Below are positions 30,012 to 39,289 of a DNA stretch of 64,000 nt, piece by piece (position 1 is the stretch's first letter; each line of letters begins with the position of its first letter). Made by a program: the position numbers and the translations under genes. Under the pieces are notes generated by a model. That model did not search any database. It worked only from the letters and a program-made list of their open reading frames with translations, and had not been told where the DNA came from. Origin of the DNA: Kutzneria buriramensis (GTDB lineage: Bacteria > Actinomycetota > Actinomycetes > Mycobacteriales > Pseudonocardiaceae); NCBI RefSeq assembly GCF_003387475.1, contig NZ_QUNO01000019.1, positions 182,239 through 246,238 of the forward strand, written 5' to 3'.

Positions 30012-32738
30012 ATGACGCAGCCGTTCGACGCCCCGGCGCCCGCCCGGCCGTGGTACGCCCACGGAGCCGAGGACGCCGCGGCCCTTCTCGGCGTCGATCC
30101 CGCCCACGGGCTGTTCACCGCCCGCGCGGTGGAGTTGTTGCGCGCCAACGGTCCCAACGCGCTGCCGGAGGAGAAGCCACAGCCGGGCTGGCTGCGCTTC
30201 CTCGAGGAGTACCGCAGCTACATGCAGATCATTCTGGTCGCCGCCGCGGTGGTCTCGCTGGCGATCCGGCAATGGACCACGGCGATCCTGCTGGTGGTCC
30301 TGACCGTGGTGAACGCGGTTGTCGGGCTGCGGCAGCAGGGCAAGGCCGACAGCGCGATGAACGCGCTGAAGTCGATGACGAAGCCGACCGCGAGAGTGCG
30401 CCGGGACGGAAAGGAGGCGGTGCTGCCGGCGGAGGACCTCGTCGTGGGCGACATCGTGCTCATCGCGGCCGGCGATCAGGTGCCCGCGGACGGGCGGATC
30501 CTGGACGCGAGTTCGCTCCAGATCGACGAGTCCGCCCTGACCGGCGAGAGTGTGCCCGCCGCCAAAAGCGCGCAGGCGCTCCCGGCCGACCACCTCGGTC
30601 CCGGGGACCAGACGAACATGGCGTTCATGCACACCCCGGTCACCCACGGCAGCGGCACGATGGTTGTCACCGCGACCGGCGCCGCCACGGAGCTGGGCCG
30701 GATCGCCGGGATGCTGTCGACCACACCGCCGGAGCAGTCACCGCTGACCCGGGAGCTCGACCGGCTGACGCTGTGGATCGCCGCCGCCGCGGGGCTGACC
30801 ATGATCGTGATGTTCGTCCTCGGGCTCAACCGGGGCCAGACCTGGGACGCGCTGTTCGTCAGCGCGGTGTCGCTCGCGATCGCCGCGATCCCGGAGGCCC
30901 TGCCGACCGTCACCCAGACCATCCTCTCGCTCGGTGGCGTCGACCTGGCCAGGCGCAACGCGATCGTGAAGGACCTGCCCTCGGTGGAGACGCTGGGCTT
31001 CACCTCGGCGATCAACTCCGACAAGACCGGCACCCTCACGATGAACCAGATGACCGCGGTCGAGGTCGTCGACCCGACCGATCGCTACACGATTTCCGGC
31101 AGCGGGTACGACCTGACGGGCAGCGTGCAGCGCGTGGCCGGGTCCAAGGACACGATCGAGGACGCGATCCTGCCCTATCTGATGGCCAGCGACGCGAAGC
31201 TCGTCGACGGCAAGGTCGTCGGCGATCCCACGGAGGGAGCCCTGCTCGTGTTGGGGCACAAGGCCGGCGTCGACGTCGACGCCACTCGCGCGGCGCTTCC
31301 CCGGCTGGCGACCCTGCCCTTCGACCCGACCTACAAGCTGATGGCGACGTTCCACCCGGCCCAGGACGCCTCGGGGCGGCCGGTCGTCCGCTGCTTCGTC
31401 AAGGGCGCGGCGCCGGCCGTGCTGTCCAGGGCGAGCTCCGCCCTGGCCGATCAGGAGAGCATTCCGTGGGACACCGACCTGTCCGCACGGGCCCTGGCGC
31501 ATCTGGAACGCATGGGAGGCGAGGGCAAACGCGTGATGGCCGCCGCCACGCGTGACATCGACCCCGAGCGGTTCGACCCGCACGGCGACCTGCTCGGCTA
31601 CGTCACTCGGCTGCGGGTGACGAGCCTGGTGGGCATGGTCGACCCGCCGAGGGACACCTCGAAGGAGGCGGTCGCCAGCGCGCAGGAGGCGCACATCCGC
31701 GTCCGCATGGTGACCGGTGACGACGTCATCACCGGCGCCGCCATCGCCGGCCGGCTCGGCATCTCCGGCGAGGCCATGCTCGGCGCCGACTTCGCCGCGC
31801 TGGACGAGTCCGAGCGACTGGCCCGCATCGACGGGATCGGTGTGCTGGGCCGGGTCGCCCCCGAGCACAAGGTGTTGCTCGCCGAGACGTTGAAGTGCAG
31901 GGGCGATGTGGTGGCGATGACCGGCGACGGCGTCAACGACGCCCCGGCCATCAAGGCCGCCGACATCGGCATCGCGATGGGCAGCGGCACGGAGGTGGCC
32001 CGCAACGCCGGGCGGATGGTGCTGTCCGACGACAACTTCGCCACCATCGTCTTCGCCGTCGAGCAGGGCCGCAAGATCTACGACAACCTCACCAAGTACA
32101 TCCGGTTCGTCCTCGTCCTGCTGGTCGTGTTCGTGCTGACGTTCCTCGGGGCGGCGCTGTTCGACATCGCGGCCGGGGAGCCGTTCAACGCCGGGCAGGT
32201 GCTGTGGATCCACTTCGTCGTCAACGCGCCCTTCGGGTTCGCGCTCGGCTTCGATCGGGAGAGCCCCGGCCTCATGGCCCGCCGTCCCCGTCCTCGGGGC
32301 GCATCGGTGGTGGGCACCGGGATGATGGTCACTGTCGGGGCGGCAGGCCTGCTGATCAGTGCGATGCTGCTCGCGGTTCTCTACCTGGGCGAGTCCCACT
32401 TCGGCGATCCGCGCGTCGCCAATACGATCGCGTTCACCGCGTTCGCGCTCTGCCTCATCGTGGCCGGCCTCGAATGCCGCAGCGAGACGGCGTCCGTGCT
32501 GACGACGGCGACGTTCGACAGCAAGCAGCTGAACTGGGTGGTGCTCGGGGAGTTCGTGCTGGCGGTGCTGGTGACGAAGGTGGACGGGCTCCAGCGGTTG
32601 CTCGGCACCACCGAGTTGAACGCGCAGCAGTTCGGCTGGGCGATGGTGCCGCCGGTTGTGCTGTTGACGTTGTGGGAAGTGGGCAAGCTGGCGGCCCGCT
32701 CCCTGACCGGGCCGAGCGGTATCACCCCGGCAGGATGA
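30012..32738 (+). CDS. P-type cation-transporting ATPase (P2-like, canonical motifs)
   Basis: This protein of 908 residues has all standard P2-type elements: an N-terminal cation-ATPase domain, LTGESVPA, the helix-4 motif PEALP with the ion-binding Glu, the phosphorylation motif SDKTGTLTMNQM, TGDGVNDAPAIKAADIGIAMG and a C-terminal set of four helices. It is likely a Ca2+ or related cation pump. The ribosome binding site GAGGAG lies about 10 bases before ATG 30012. It is 14 bases downstream of ppk2 and distinct from the first ATPase, whose ion-site residues differ. Confidence 0.9.
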   Translation: MTQPFDAPAPARPWYAHGAEDAAALLGVDPAHGLFTARAVELLRANGPNALPEEKPQPGWLRFLEEYRSYMQIILVAAAVVSLAIRQWTTAILLVVLTVVNAVVGLRQQGKADSAMNALKSMTKPTARVRRDGKEAVLPAEDLVVGDIVLIAAGDQVPADGRILDASSLQIDESALTGESVPAAKSAQALPADHLGPGDQTNMAFMHTPVTHGSGTMVVTATGAATELGRIAGMLSTTPPEQSPLTRELDRLTLWIAAAAGLTMIVMFVLGLNRGQTWDALFVSAVSLAIAAIPEALPTVTQTILSLGGVDLARRNAIVKDLPSVETLGFTSAINSDKTGTLTMNQMTAVEVVDPTDRYTISGSGYDLTGSVQRVAGSKDTIEDAILPYLMASDAKLVDGKVVGDPTEGALLVLGHKAGVDVDATRAALPRLATLPFDPTYKLMATFHPAQDASGRPVVRCFVKGAAPAVLSRASSALADQESIPWDTDLSARALAHLERMGGEGKRVMAAATRDIDPERFDPHGDLLGYVTRLRVTSLVGMVDPPRDTSKEAVASAQEAHIRVRMVTGDDVITGAAIAGRLGISGEAMLGADFAALDESERLARIDGIGVLGRVAPEHKVLLAETLKCRGDVVAMTGDGVNDAPAIKAADIGIAMGSGTEVARNAGRMVLSDDNFATIVFAVEQGRKIYDNLTKYIRFVLVLLVVFVLTFLGAALFDIAAGEPFNAGQVLWIHFVVNAPFGFALGFDRESPGLMARRPRPRGASVVGTGMMVTVGAAGLLISAMLLAVLYLGESHFGDPRVANTIAFTAFALCLIVAGLECRSETASVLTTATFDSKQLNWVVLGEFVLAVLVTKVDGLQRLLGTTELNAQQFGWAMVPPVVLLTLWEVGKLAARSLTGPSGITPAG

Positions 32739-32892
32739 GGAGCGCACCGTTTGGCCATGTCAGAGTGGCCAGATGCCGGGTGGTGATCCAGCTAGCGCGA
32801 ACGGTGACCGGGACAGGCGAGCGCACACGTCGCCGCGCCGGCCTCGCCAGGTGGCGATGCGCAGCGCACAGCGGCGAAATCCGCCTCGGCGG

Positions 32893-34038
32893 ATGACGAT
32901 TTCCACTGCGTCCAACCGGATCGCGGCGGCCGCGCAAGCCGCGCCGCGTGCGGGCGTGGCGATGCCACGTGGCCTGGTGCTTCTGCTGGGCGCCGGCGCG
33001 TCGGTGATCACGGTGGCCGGAATCAGGGCGGCGGCGTGGTTGGTCGCGCCGACGCTGCTGGCACTGGTGATCGTGATCGTGGTGAGCCCGGTGATCAAGT
33101 GGTTGAGGGGACGCGGGGTCCCCGCCTGGGCCGCCACGCTGGCGCTCGTCCTCCTGGTGTACGGCGTGCTCATCGCGTTCGGCCTGGTGGTGATCGTCTC
33201 CTTCGCGAAGCTGGCCGCGCTGCTGTCCCAGTACGGTGACCGGTTCCACGCCCTCGTCGCCGACGTCACCGACGTGATGGGCCGGCTCGGAGTCGGTCCG
33301 GCACAGCTCCGATACGTCGCCGACGCGCTGGACGTCGGCAAGGTGCTGTCAGCGCTCGGCAGCCTGTTGGTCGACCTGACCGGGATGACGACGAGCGTCG
33401 TGTTCCTGCTCGCGCTCCTGCTGTTCCTCAGCGTGGAGGCCAACGGCATCGACAGGAGGCTGCTGGAGATCGCCGCGCACCGCCCGCACGCCAGCGTCGC
33501 GATGCAGGGCTTCGCCCGCAGAACCCGGCGATACCTGGTCACCACCACGATTTTCGGACTGATCGTCGCCGCGCTGGACGCGGTCGCACTGGCGTGGGTG
33601 GGCATTCCGCTGGTGGTGCTGTGGGGCTTGCTGGCGTTCGTGACCAACTACGTGCCCAATGTGGGATTCGTCCTGGGGCTGCTCCCGCCCGCGTTGCTCG
33701 CCCTGGTCATCAGCGGCTGGCAACTCATGCTGGTCGTCGTCCTGGTCTACACGGCGGTCAATTTCGTCGCGCAATCGTTGATCCAGCCGCGCTATGTGGG
33801 CGACGCCGTCGGACTGTCGGCCGTGACCGCGTTCATGGCGATGGCGTTCTGGGCGTGGGTACTGGGTCCGTTGGGCCTGCTGCTGGCGATTCCGGCGACA
33901 TTGCTGATCATGGCCGTGCTGGTCGACATCGATCCGCGGGCAAACTGGGTCGCCGCGCTGACTCGGGCGCCGGCCCGGGCCGGACATCATCGATGGCGCC
34001 GCCGAGGATCAGGGCAGGACGCCCGCGCTGACGCGTGA
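32893..34038 (+). CDS. AI-2E family (YdiK/PerM-type) membrane transporter
   Basis: This protein of 381 residues has seven to eight membrane helices and the typical AI-2E order: paired N-terminal helices (ASVITVAGIRAAAWLVAPTL), a central soluble region (about 100-170) and a C-terminal half with FVTNYVPNVGFVLGLLPPALLAL followed by NFVAQSLIQPRYVG. These are putative exporters of small organic molecules or proton antiporters. The ATG at 32893 is chosen because it begins the conserved part. The 3' end overlaps the convergent regulator gene by 30 bases. Confidence 0.88.
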   Translation: MTISTASNRIAAAAQAAPRAGVAMPRGLVLLLGAGASVITVAGIRAAAWLVAPTLLALVIVIVVSPVIKWLRGRGVPAWAATLALVLLVYGVLIAFGLVVIVSFAKLAALLSQYGDRFHALVADVTDVMGRLGVGPAQLRYVADALDVGKVLSALGSLLVDLTGMTTSVVFLLALLLFLSVEANGIDRRLLEIAAHRPHASVAMQGFARRTRRYLVTTTIFGLIVAALDAVALAWVGIPLVVLWGLLAFVTNYVPNVGFVLGLLPPALLALVISGWQLMLVVVLVYTAVNFVAQSLIQPRYVGDAVGLSAVTAFMAMAFWAWVLGPLGLLLAIPATLLIMAVLVDIDPRANWVAALTRAPARAGHHRWRRRGSGQDARADA

Positions 34039-34857
34039 GGCGAGTTCGCGCAGCGCGTCGTGGGACGGCGTGCCGGGTTGGGCGGTCCAGGTGAACAACT
34101 GCTGGTCCGGATCGGCGGTGCAGACGAGCGCCGCCCAGTCGAGGGTGAGATCGCCGACGACCGGATGCCGCACCTGGTTGCTGCCGGCGCCGCGGACCGC
34201 GACCTGGTGTGCGGTCCACCATCGACGGAAGTCCGTGTCCTGCGCCGAGAGCTCGTCGACCAGAGCCGCGAGCTGAGGGTCATCGGGATCCTGCGCGGCC
34301 TCCCGCCGCAGCTGCGCGACCCCGTTACGGGCCGCGTATTCCCAGCGCGGATACAGCCCCCGCACGCGTTGATCGCAGAAGACCAGGCGCACGAAGTTCC
34401 GGTCCTTCTCCGGAAGACGCCCGAAGTCGGTGAACAGCGCTGCCGCCATGGGGTTCCAGGCCAGGATGTCGGTACGCCGGCCCAGGACCACCGCCGGGGT
34501 GGCGGCGAGGTCGTCGAGCAGACGCCGCAGCTGCGGCTGGGCCTGTTGCTGTGCCGGCCGCCCCGACCGCTGCTCCCGGCCGGACAGTTCGAACACGTAG
34601 TCGCGTTCGTCCGCGCTGAGCCGGAGCACCCGGGCGAGGGCGGACAGCACTTCCTCGGACGCCCGGCGTCGTCCCTGCTCGAGTCGCGTGTAGAAATCCG
34701 TGCTGATCGACGCGAGGGCGGCCACTTCCTCCCGGCGCAGTCCTCGGACACGCCGCCGGTTGCCGGTGCCGGGCAGCCCGACCATGTCGGGGCTCAGCTC
34801 GCTGCGCCGCGCCTGGAGGAAATCGCCCAGTTCGCCGCGATGGGCGTCGCCGGTCAT
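34009..34857 (-). CDS. MmyB-type helix-turn-helix regulator
   Basis: This protein of 282 residues has an N-terminal XRE HTH (LRREEVAALASISTDFYTRLEQGR) and a C-terminal MmyB-like ligand-binding domain (WNPMAAALFTDFG and the HPVVGDLTLDW segment), a common actinobacterial pair whose ligand domain resembles PAS. These usually repress a divergent gene. Here the divergent gene encodes a DUF308-like membrane protein, with a 150-base intergenic space containing paired palindromes. Confidence 0.88.
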   Translation of the reverse strand: MTGDAHRGELGDFLQARRSELSPDMVGLPGTGNRRRVRGLRREEVAALASISTDFYTRLEQGRRRASEEVLSALARVLRLSADERDYVFELSGREQRSGRPAQQQAQPQLRRLLDDLAATPAVVLGRRTDILAWNPMAAALFTDFGRLPEKDRNFVRLVFCDQRVRGLYPRWEYAARNGVAQLRREAAQDPDDPQLAALVDELSAQDTDFRRWWTAHQVAVRGAGSNQVRHPVVGDLTLDWAALVCTADPDQQLFTWTAQPGTPSHDALRELASRVSAGVLP

Positions 34858-34895
34858 ACCAGGAATCTAACAGCGCCGACACCGGCAAGGGTGGG

Positions 34896-34926
34896 CCTGG
34901 ACTGTCCCAGGACAACCCTGTCAGGG
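34896..34926. promoter_or_regulatory. Paired inverted repeats between the MmyB-type regulator and its divergent target
   Basis: CCTGG-N6-CCAGG spans 34896-34911, followed by CCCTG-T-CAGGG at 34916-34926. Both lie in the space shared by the two divergent promoters and could be operators for the MmyB-type protein. No binding evidence is available. Confidence 0.4.
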
Positions 34927-35007
34927 GACGAAAACGGCCCTTTCCGGGGATGGACGGCCGGTGCCAGTGTCGACAGCGAGCAGGTCATCGAACCAGAAAG
35001 AGAACCC

Positions 35008-35565
35008 ATGAGCACCGCCACGGCTGCGGTCGACGGGGGCATCGCGCCCTCCCTTCGACGGCTGTACTTCATCCGCTTCGGCTTCGCGATCGTCTGGGCC
35101 GGTCTGTTGGTCGTGACCGGTTCGACCGTCAACCCGCTGAGCGTCACGCTGCTCGTGCTCTACCCGGTGTTCGACGTCGCCGCCGCCGTTGTCGACGCTC
35201 GCTCGTCCAGGAGCACCAAGCCGGTGCCGGGCCTGTACGTCAACATCGCGATCAGCCTGCTCGCCGCCATCGGCCTGGCCGTCGCCGTCTCAGCCGGCAT
35301 CCCCGGCGTGCTCCGAGTCTGGGGCGCCTGGGCCATCCTGTCCGGCCTCGTCCAACTCGCCGTCGGCCTCACCCGTCGTAAGCTCGGCGGCCAGTGGCCC
35401 ATGATCATCAGTGGCGCCATTTCCACTCTCGCCGGCGCCTCGTTCATCCTCCAGGCCGGCCAGCAGGGTGCCGGACTGTCCACACTGGCCGGTTACGCCA
35501 CCCTCGGCGGCATCTTCTTCCTCGTCTCCGCCCTGCGCCTCGGCCGCGCCGTGAAGGCCGCCTGA
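35008..35565 (+). CDS. DUF308-like membrane protein
   Basis: This protein of 185 residues has about six hydrophobic helices (for example FGFAIVWAGLLVVTG and the C-terminal GYATLGGIFFLVSALRLG). It matches small actinobacterial membrane proteins of unknown function that sit next to MmyB-type regulators. The ATG at 35008 is preceded by GAAAGAGAA. It diverges from the regulator gene, and co-regulation is likely. Confidence 0.75.
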   Translation: MSTATAAVDGGIAPSLRRLYFIRFGFAIVWAGLLVVTGSTVNPLSVTLLVLYPVFDVAAAVVDARSSRSTKPVPGLYVNIAISLLAAIGLAVAVSAGIPGVLRVWGAWAILSGLVQLAVGLTRRKLGGQWPMIISGAISTLAGASFILQAGQQGAGLSTLAGYATLGGIFFLVSALRLGRAVKAA

Positions 35566-35768
35566 GCGAGCCTGCGGGCGCCTCTTTCGGCGCGAGGTTC
35601 ACCAGCCGGTTGATGGCGGACGGGTGTGTTCTACAACTTGCGCGGTATGTCTCAACGTAATTCAACCCAGTGTGGCAGGCGGGGAATATCCCGTCTGCCG
35701 TATTGGCGTTCGCTCCGAATTCCCACATTCTTTCGGCAGGTTCTTCGCCGATCGAAGGGAACGAGGAG

Positions 35769-36229
35769 ATGCGTGAACAGACAGTCGTGAAATGGCCGTT
35801 GCGGACGGCGGTGGCCACGGTGGTGGCCGCGCTTGCGCTGACCACGGTCACCCAGGCGTCCTACGCCGCCCGAGCCGGCCTCCACTGGCTCCTCGGTCGC
35901 CGACGCGAGCCGGGTCTCGCCGCTGGGCGTCGCCGGCGATCTCGGTGCCGGCGCGCTCACCGATCCGAAGGACATTCCGTGGGCGGATCTGGCCAAGTCC
36001 CTGGGTGAGGCGCCGGTGGACGCGATCAAGCAGCCGGGCGTGTTCAGCCTCTGGCGCGCGGCCAAGCAGAAGGGCCTGACGCTGCCGCAGCTGGTGGGCA
36101 AGCTCAACCCTCAGGGACCGCTCAACCGGTCGATGGCCAAACTTAAGCTGTCGTCCCGGGCGCAGATCGTGGCCGCCGCGTACGAGGCCGGTCTGGTCAC
36201 GCCCGGGGGACGCGCTTTCGCCCACCGGA
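35769..36229 (+). pseudogene. Frameshifted gene for a small secreted protein
   Basis: ATG at 35769 opens a clear signal peptide (KWPLRTAVATVVAALALTTVTQASYAA). Just after it, at about 35864, the open frame turns to Arg-rich nonsense and stops at 36008. In another frame the coding signal continues with SSVADASRVSPLG, then DIPWADLAKSLGEAPVDAIKQPG through to VTPGGRAFAHR. That frame has no start of its own before 36016 and does not stop before entering sequence antisense to the lipase gene. A single-base indel near 35864 would join the two. The 3' end is also unclear. It could be a pseudogene or an assembly error; the family was not recognised. Confidence 0.6.
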
Positions 36230-37153
36230 TCACGGCGCGGTCGGCGACGGCCGGCCCAGCGCGCTCAGGACGCTGCCGGCCTGGTGATCAGCGCCGAGCT
36301 GGTTCGGGTGGAACGGGACGGCGAGGCCCAGCGGCGAGGTCGTCAGTGGAAGCAGCCCCTCGACCCAGTTGGTGCCGGGCAGTTGGCAGAAGTCGTGGCC
36401 GGCGCTGGTGCTGTAGGTGTCCACGAACCCCACCTGCTCCGCGGCGGCGACCCGCCGAAGCATGGCGTTCGTCTCCTCCAGCTTCGCACGCAGCCAGCGC
36501 ACGTCGCCGTCGAGCATCGGCACGTACGGCCAACACCCATGCGGGGCAAGGCCTTGCAGGTAGTCCACGACAAGGACGGTCGCGTGCGGCGAACGAACCC
36601 GGATGCCCTCGATCGCCGCGGCCACCAGCGGCTCGGCGTGGGCGATGTTGACCGACATCTGGTCGACGCCGCCCGACACCCACCGTGATTCGCACGAGCC
36701 GCCCAGCGGCGCGGGCAGCGGAAGTCCAAGACTGGGCAACAGGTTCAGGCACCCGGTAATCGCTCCGGCCAGGCCGATGTCGTTGCCGCCGATGCCCAGG
36801 GTCACGAGGTCCGTGGTCGGGGTCAGCCGGTCGAACTGCGGCGGGTTGACACCCCCGAAGGGCACGCCCTGTGGTCGGGTCAGCTCCACAGTGGACGCCG
36901 AGCCGCAGGTGGCGTCCCGAAAGTTCGTGATTCCCAAGGCCGAGGCGACCTGCTTCGGGTAGTCACCGACGCTCTGCCCGCAGCCGAACGGGGCGAAGGT
37001 CGTGGCGACGCGGGTCGGCATCACGGTCGAGTCGGCCGACCACGAGTCGCCCAGCGCGACGTACTCGTGAAACGCGGGCGTGGCCGAGGCCGCGGCGGCG
37101 GTCCCGCACGCCAGCATCGCGACCAGCAGGCACACGAACACGGTGCGGCGCAT
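36230..37153 (-). CDS. Secreted SGNH/GDSL hydrolase
   Basis: This protein of 307 residues has a signal peptide (residues about 1-25, ending ASATPA) and an SGNH hydrolase domain. GDSWSADS contains the nucleophile Ser, TLGIGGNDIG supplies the oxyanion Asn, and HPNQLGADHQ supplies the catalytic His with its Asp partner replaced in the usual DxxH spacing. Six or more cysteines (CGQS, ATCGS, GGSCES, GCWP, DFCQL) suggest disulfides, as in Streptomyces lipases. It lies 9 bases downstream of a TetR-type gene on the same strand, so it may be part of a regulator-enzyme operon. Confidence 0.88.
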   Translation of the reverse strand: MRRTVFVCLLVAMLACGTAAAASATPAFHEYVALGDSWSADSTVMPTRVATTFAPFGCGQSVGDYPKQVASALGITNFRDATCGSASTVELTRPQGVPFGGVNPPQFDRLTPTTDLVTLGIGGNDIGLAGAITGCLNLLPSLGLPLPAPLGGSCESRWVSGGVDQMSVNIAHAEPLVAAAIEGIRVRSPHATVLVVDYLQGLAPHGCWPYVPMLDGDVRWLRAKLEETNAMLRRVAAAEQVGFVDTYSTSAGHDFCQLPGTNWVEGLLPLTTSPLGLAVPFHPNQLGADHQAGSVLSALGRPSPTAP

Positions 37154-37162
37154 GGATTCTCC

Positions 37163-37753
37163 TTACGGCGTCGACCAGGTGAGCAGAAAGCCCATGACCA
37201 GAGCGCGTATCGCTTCGATGAGAGCATCGGGGTCGATCGGCGCCTCGGGATCGGCCAGCTGCGCCAACATGAATCCGTCGAGCAGGGCGACCACCGCGGG
37301 GGCGGCCGCCGCCGCGCGCGGGTGATCGAGCGACTGGAGCAGCTCCCCGGCCAGTGCGCGAAACCCGCTCAGGATCTCCACGGCCGCCCCGCGCAGGGCG
37401 GGATTGCGGGCGGCCTCAAGGTAGACGCCCACCTGCGCCAGCGCGAGCCGCACATCGACGGCCCGGTGGCCCACGAGATCCACCAGCTTGTCCAGCGTGC
37501 CGGCTTCCCGTGCCAAGTCGCGGTACGCGGCCATCTCCCGCGCCATGTACATCCGAACCGCCTCGGCGGTCAGGTCGTCGATGGCGGCGAAGAAGTAGCC
37601 CACGGTCGACGCCGGCAGCCCGGCTCGGGCGGCGACGGCCCGATGGCTGACCGCCTGGACGCCCCCCTCGGCGATCAGGTCGATGGCAGCCTGCAGCACG
37701 GCTTCGCGCCGCCGCTGGCTGCGTTCCTGTTGCGGCGTCCGCGATGTCGGCAC
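37163..37753 (-). CDS. TetR-family transcriptional regulator
   Basis: This protein of 196 residues has an N-terminal TetR HTH (RREAVLQAAIDLIAEGGVQAVSHRAVAARAGLPASTVGYFF, shown in part) and a C-terminal helical ligand domain. The GTG at 37753 (VPTSRTPQQERS) is taken as start. It reads into the secreted lipase gene 9 bases later. A set of TGGACGG/CCGTCCA half-sites lies 24-51 bases upstream, consistent with autorepression. The ligand is unknown. Confidence 0.85.
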   Translation of the reverse strand: MPTSRTPQQERSQRRREAVLQAAIDLIAEGGVQAVSHRAVAARAGLPASTVGYFFAAIDDLTAEAVRMYMAREMAAYRDLAREAGTLDKLVDLVGHRAVDVRLALAQVGVYLEAARNPALRGAAVEILSGFRALAGELLQSLDHPRAAAAAPAVVALLDGFMLAQLADPEAPIDPDALIEAIRALVMGFLLTWSTP

Positions 37754-37776
37754 GCGGCGAACCGTAGCAGCGAATA

Positions 37777-37804
37777 TGGACGGCTGTCCAGGTTTTGCCG
37801 TCCA
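37777..37804. promoter_or_regulatory. TetR-type operator half-sites
   Basis: TGGACGG at 37777-37783, TGTCCA at 37785-37790 and CCGTCCA at 37798-37804 form nested inverted repeats directly upstream of the TetR-family gene. They also face the subtilase gene on the other strand. Confidence 0.45.
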
Positions 37805-37904
37805 CAACCGACACGGGTAACCCGTTGGGGGCACTGCGGTGGCGGACCGTCCGGATCGGTGCATGGTGGGAACGACGAGTGTTCCGCCTTCTGGAGGGAT
37901 GACG

Positions 37905-39230
37905 ATGTCGCGCTGGCGTCGAAGATGGGCCGCGGCCTCCGCGGGTATGCCGAACGCTCGGGCACATCGTTCTCGGGCCCGCTCGTGGCCGGCGGTGCCG
38001 CGCTCCACCTGGCAATTCACCCGTGCGGGTCGTCGATGGCCGGCCGGGCTGGTGGCGGCCGCATTGGCCATGCCGCTACTTGCGTCGCCGGCTGAGGCCG
38101 TACCCCGGTCGGACAGTTTCATCGTTGTCCTCAAGCAATCACCGGGCGCTAGATCGGCCACTGACCTGGCGCGACAGTACGGGGGCACGATCACGCATCG
38201 CTACGAACACGTGCTGTCGGGCTACTCGGCCACGATGACCGCCGACCAGGCGCGTCGAGTCGCCGGGGACCCCAGCGTTGCCTCGGTGGTGGCTGACGGG
38301 ATCGTCCCGATGCCGCGGGACCGCGCCGTGCGACACGCCAAGGAGGACGAGGTGCCGTGGGGCCTGGACCGGATCGACCAGGCCAATCTCCCCTTGGACG
38401 GCAGCTACAACCCCGCCAAGGACGGCCGCGGCGTCACCGTGTACGTGGTGGACAGCGGAGTCCGGGAGATCCCGGACCAGTTCGGAGACCGCCTGAAAAC
38501 GGGCTACAACGCCACCGGCGACAGCAACGGCACCACGGACTGCGTCGGCCACGGGACCGGAGTCGCCAGCGTCGCCGGCTCGAAGGACTACGGCGTCGCC
38601 AAAGCCGTGGACCTGGTGCCGGTGCGCGTCGGCGGCTGCGGAGCGGCCACCAAGGACTCCACCTTGATCGCCGCCATCGACTGGATCACGGTCGACATCG
38701 TCCGACCCGCGGTGGTCAACCTCAGCGTCGGAGCCCCGGCCGGGGTGACCGCGACGGGCGCGGACTCCTTGGTGGAGTCCACCATCAAGAAGTCGATCGC
38801 CAACGGCGTCCCGTGGGTCATCGCGGCCGGCAACGAGGCCATCGACGCCTGCAAGTCGCCCATGGCGCGGATACCGGAGGTCATCACCGTCGGCGCGACC
38901 GAGAGCAAGGACGCCATGTGGGTCAAGGACCCGGCAGATCCGAACGACGACGGCGAGCCGGGTTCGAACTACGGCAAATGCGTGGACATCATGGCCCCGG
39001 GCAAGGACATCGAGGCGCCGGGCCTGGAAGAGGACGCCATCTACAGCTGGACGGGCACCTCGGACGCGGCACCGCACGTGACCGGCGCGGCCGCGATGTA
39101 CCTGGCCGACCACACCGACGCGCCGCCGGCGCAGGTGGCCAACGCGCTCATGCGCACGTCCACAAAGGATGTTCTCACCGGACTGAGCGGCTCTCCGAAC
39201 CGGCTGCTGCACGTCGAGGGCGCGGACTGA
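37905..39230 (+). CDS. Secreted subtilisin-family (S8) serine protease
   Basis: This protein of 441 residues has a long Arg-rich N-region followed by a signal helix (AGLVAAALAMPLLASPAEA), an I9 propeptide (SDSFIVVLKQ to about residue 150) and an S8 catalytic domain. The triad is visible: Asp183 in VVDSG, His216 in GHGTGVAS and Ser386 in GTSDAAPH, with oxyanion Asn in AAGNEA. Position +1 after the Ser is Asp rather than the usual Met. ATG at 37905 lies 6 bases after GGAGGG; the upstream ATG at 37899 overlaps that site. The basic N-terminus before the signal helix is longer than usual. Confidence 0.88.
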   Translation: MSRWRRRWAAASAGMPNARAHRSRARSWPAVPRSTWQFTRAGRRWPAGLVAAALAMPLLASPAEAVPRSDSFIVVLKQSPGARSATDLARQYGGTITHRYEHVLSGYSATMTADQARRVAGDPSVASVVADGIVPMPRDRAVRHAKEDEVPWGLDRIDQANLPLDGSYNPAKDGRGVTVYVVDSGVREIPDQFGDRLKTGYNATGDSNGTTDCVGHGTGVASVAGSKDYGVAKAVDLVPVRVGGCGAATKDSTLIAAIDWITVDIVRPAVVNLSVGAPAGVTATGADSLVESTIKKSIANGVPWVIAAGNEAIDACKSPMARIPEVITVGATESKDAMWVKDPADPNDDGEPGSNYGKCVDIMAPGKDIEAPGLEEDAIYSWTGTSDAAPHVTGAAAMYLADHTDAPPAQVANALMRTSTKDVLTGLSGSPNRLLHVEGAD

Positions 39231-39289
39231 GTCCCCAAAGAGACAACGGCCGGCCCTCTGGGGCGGCCGCCTGGGAAGGAGCAGGTGTC

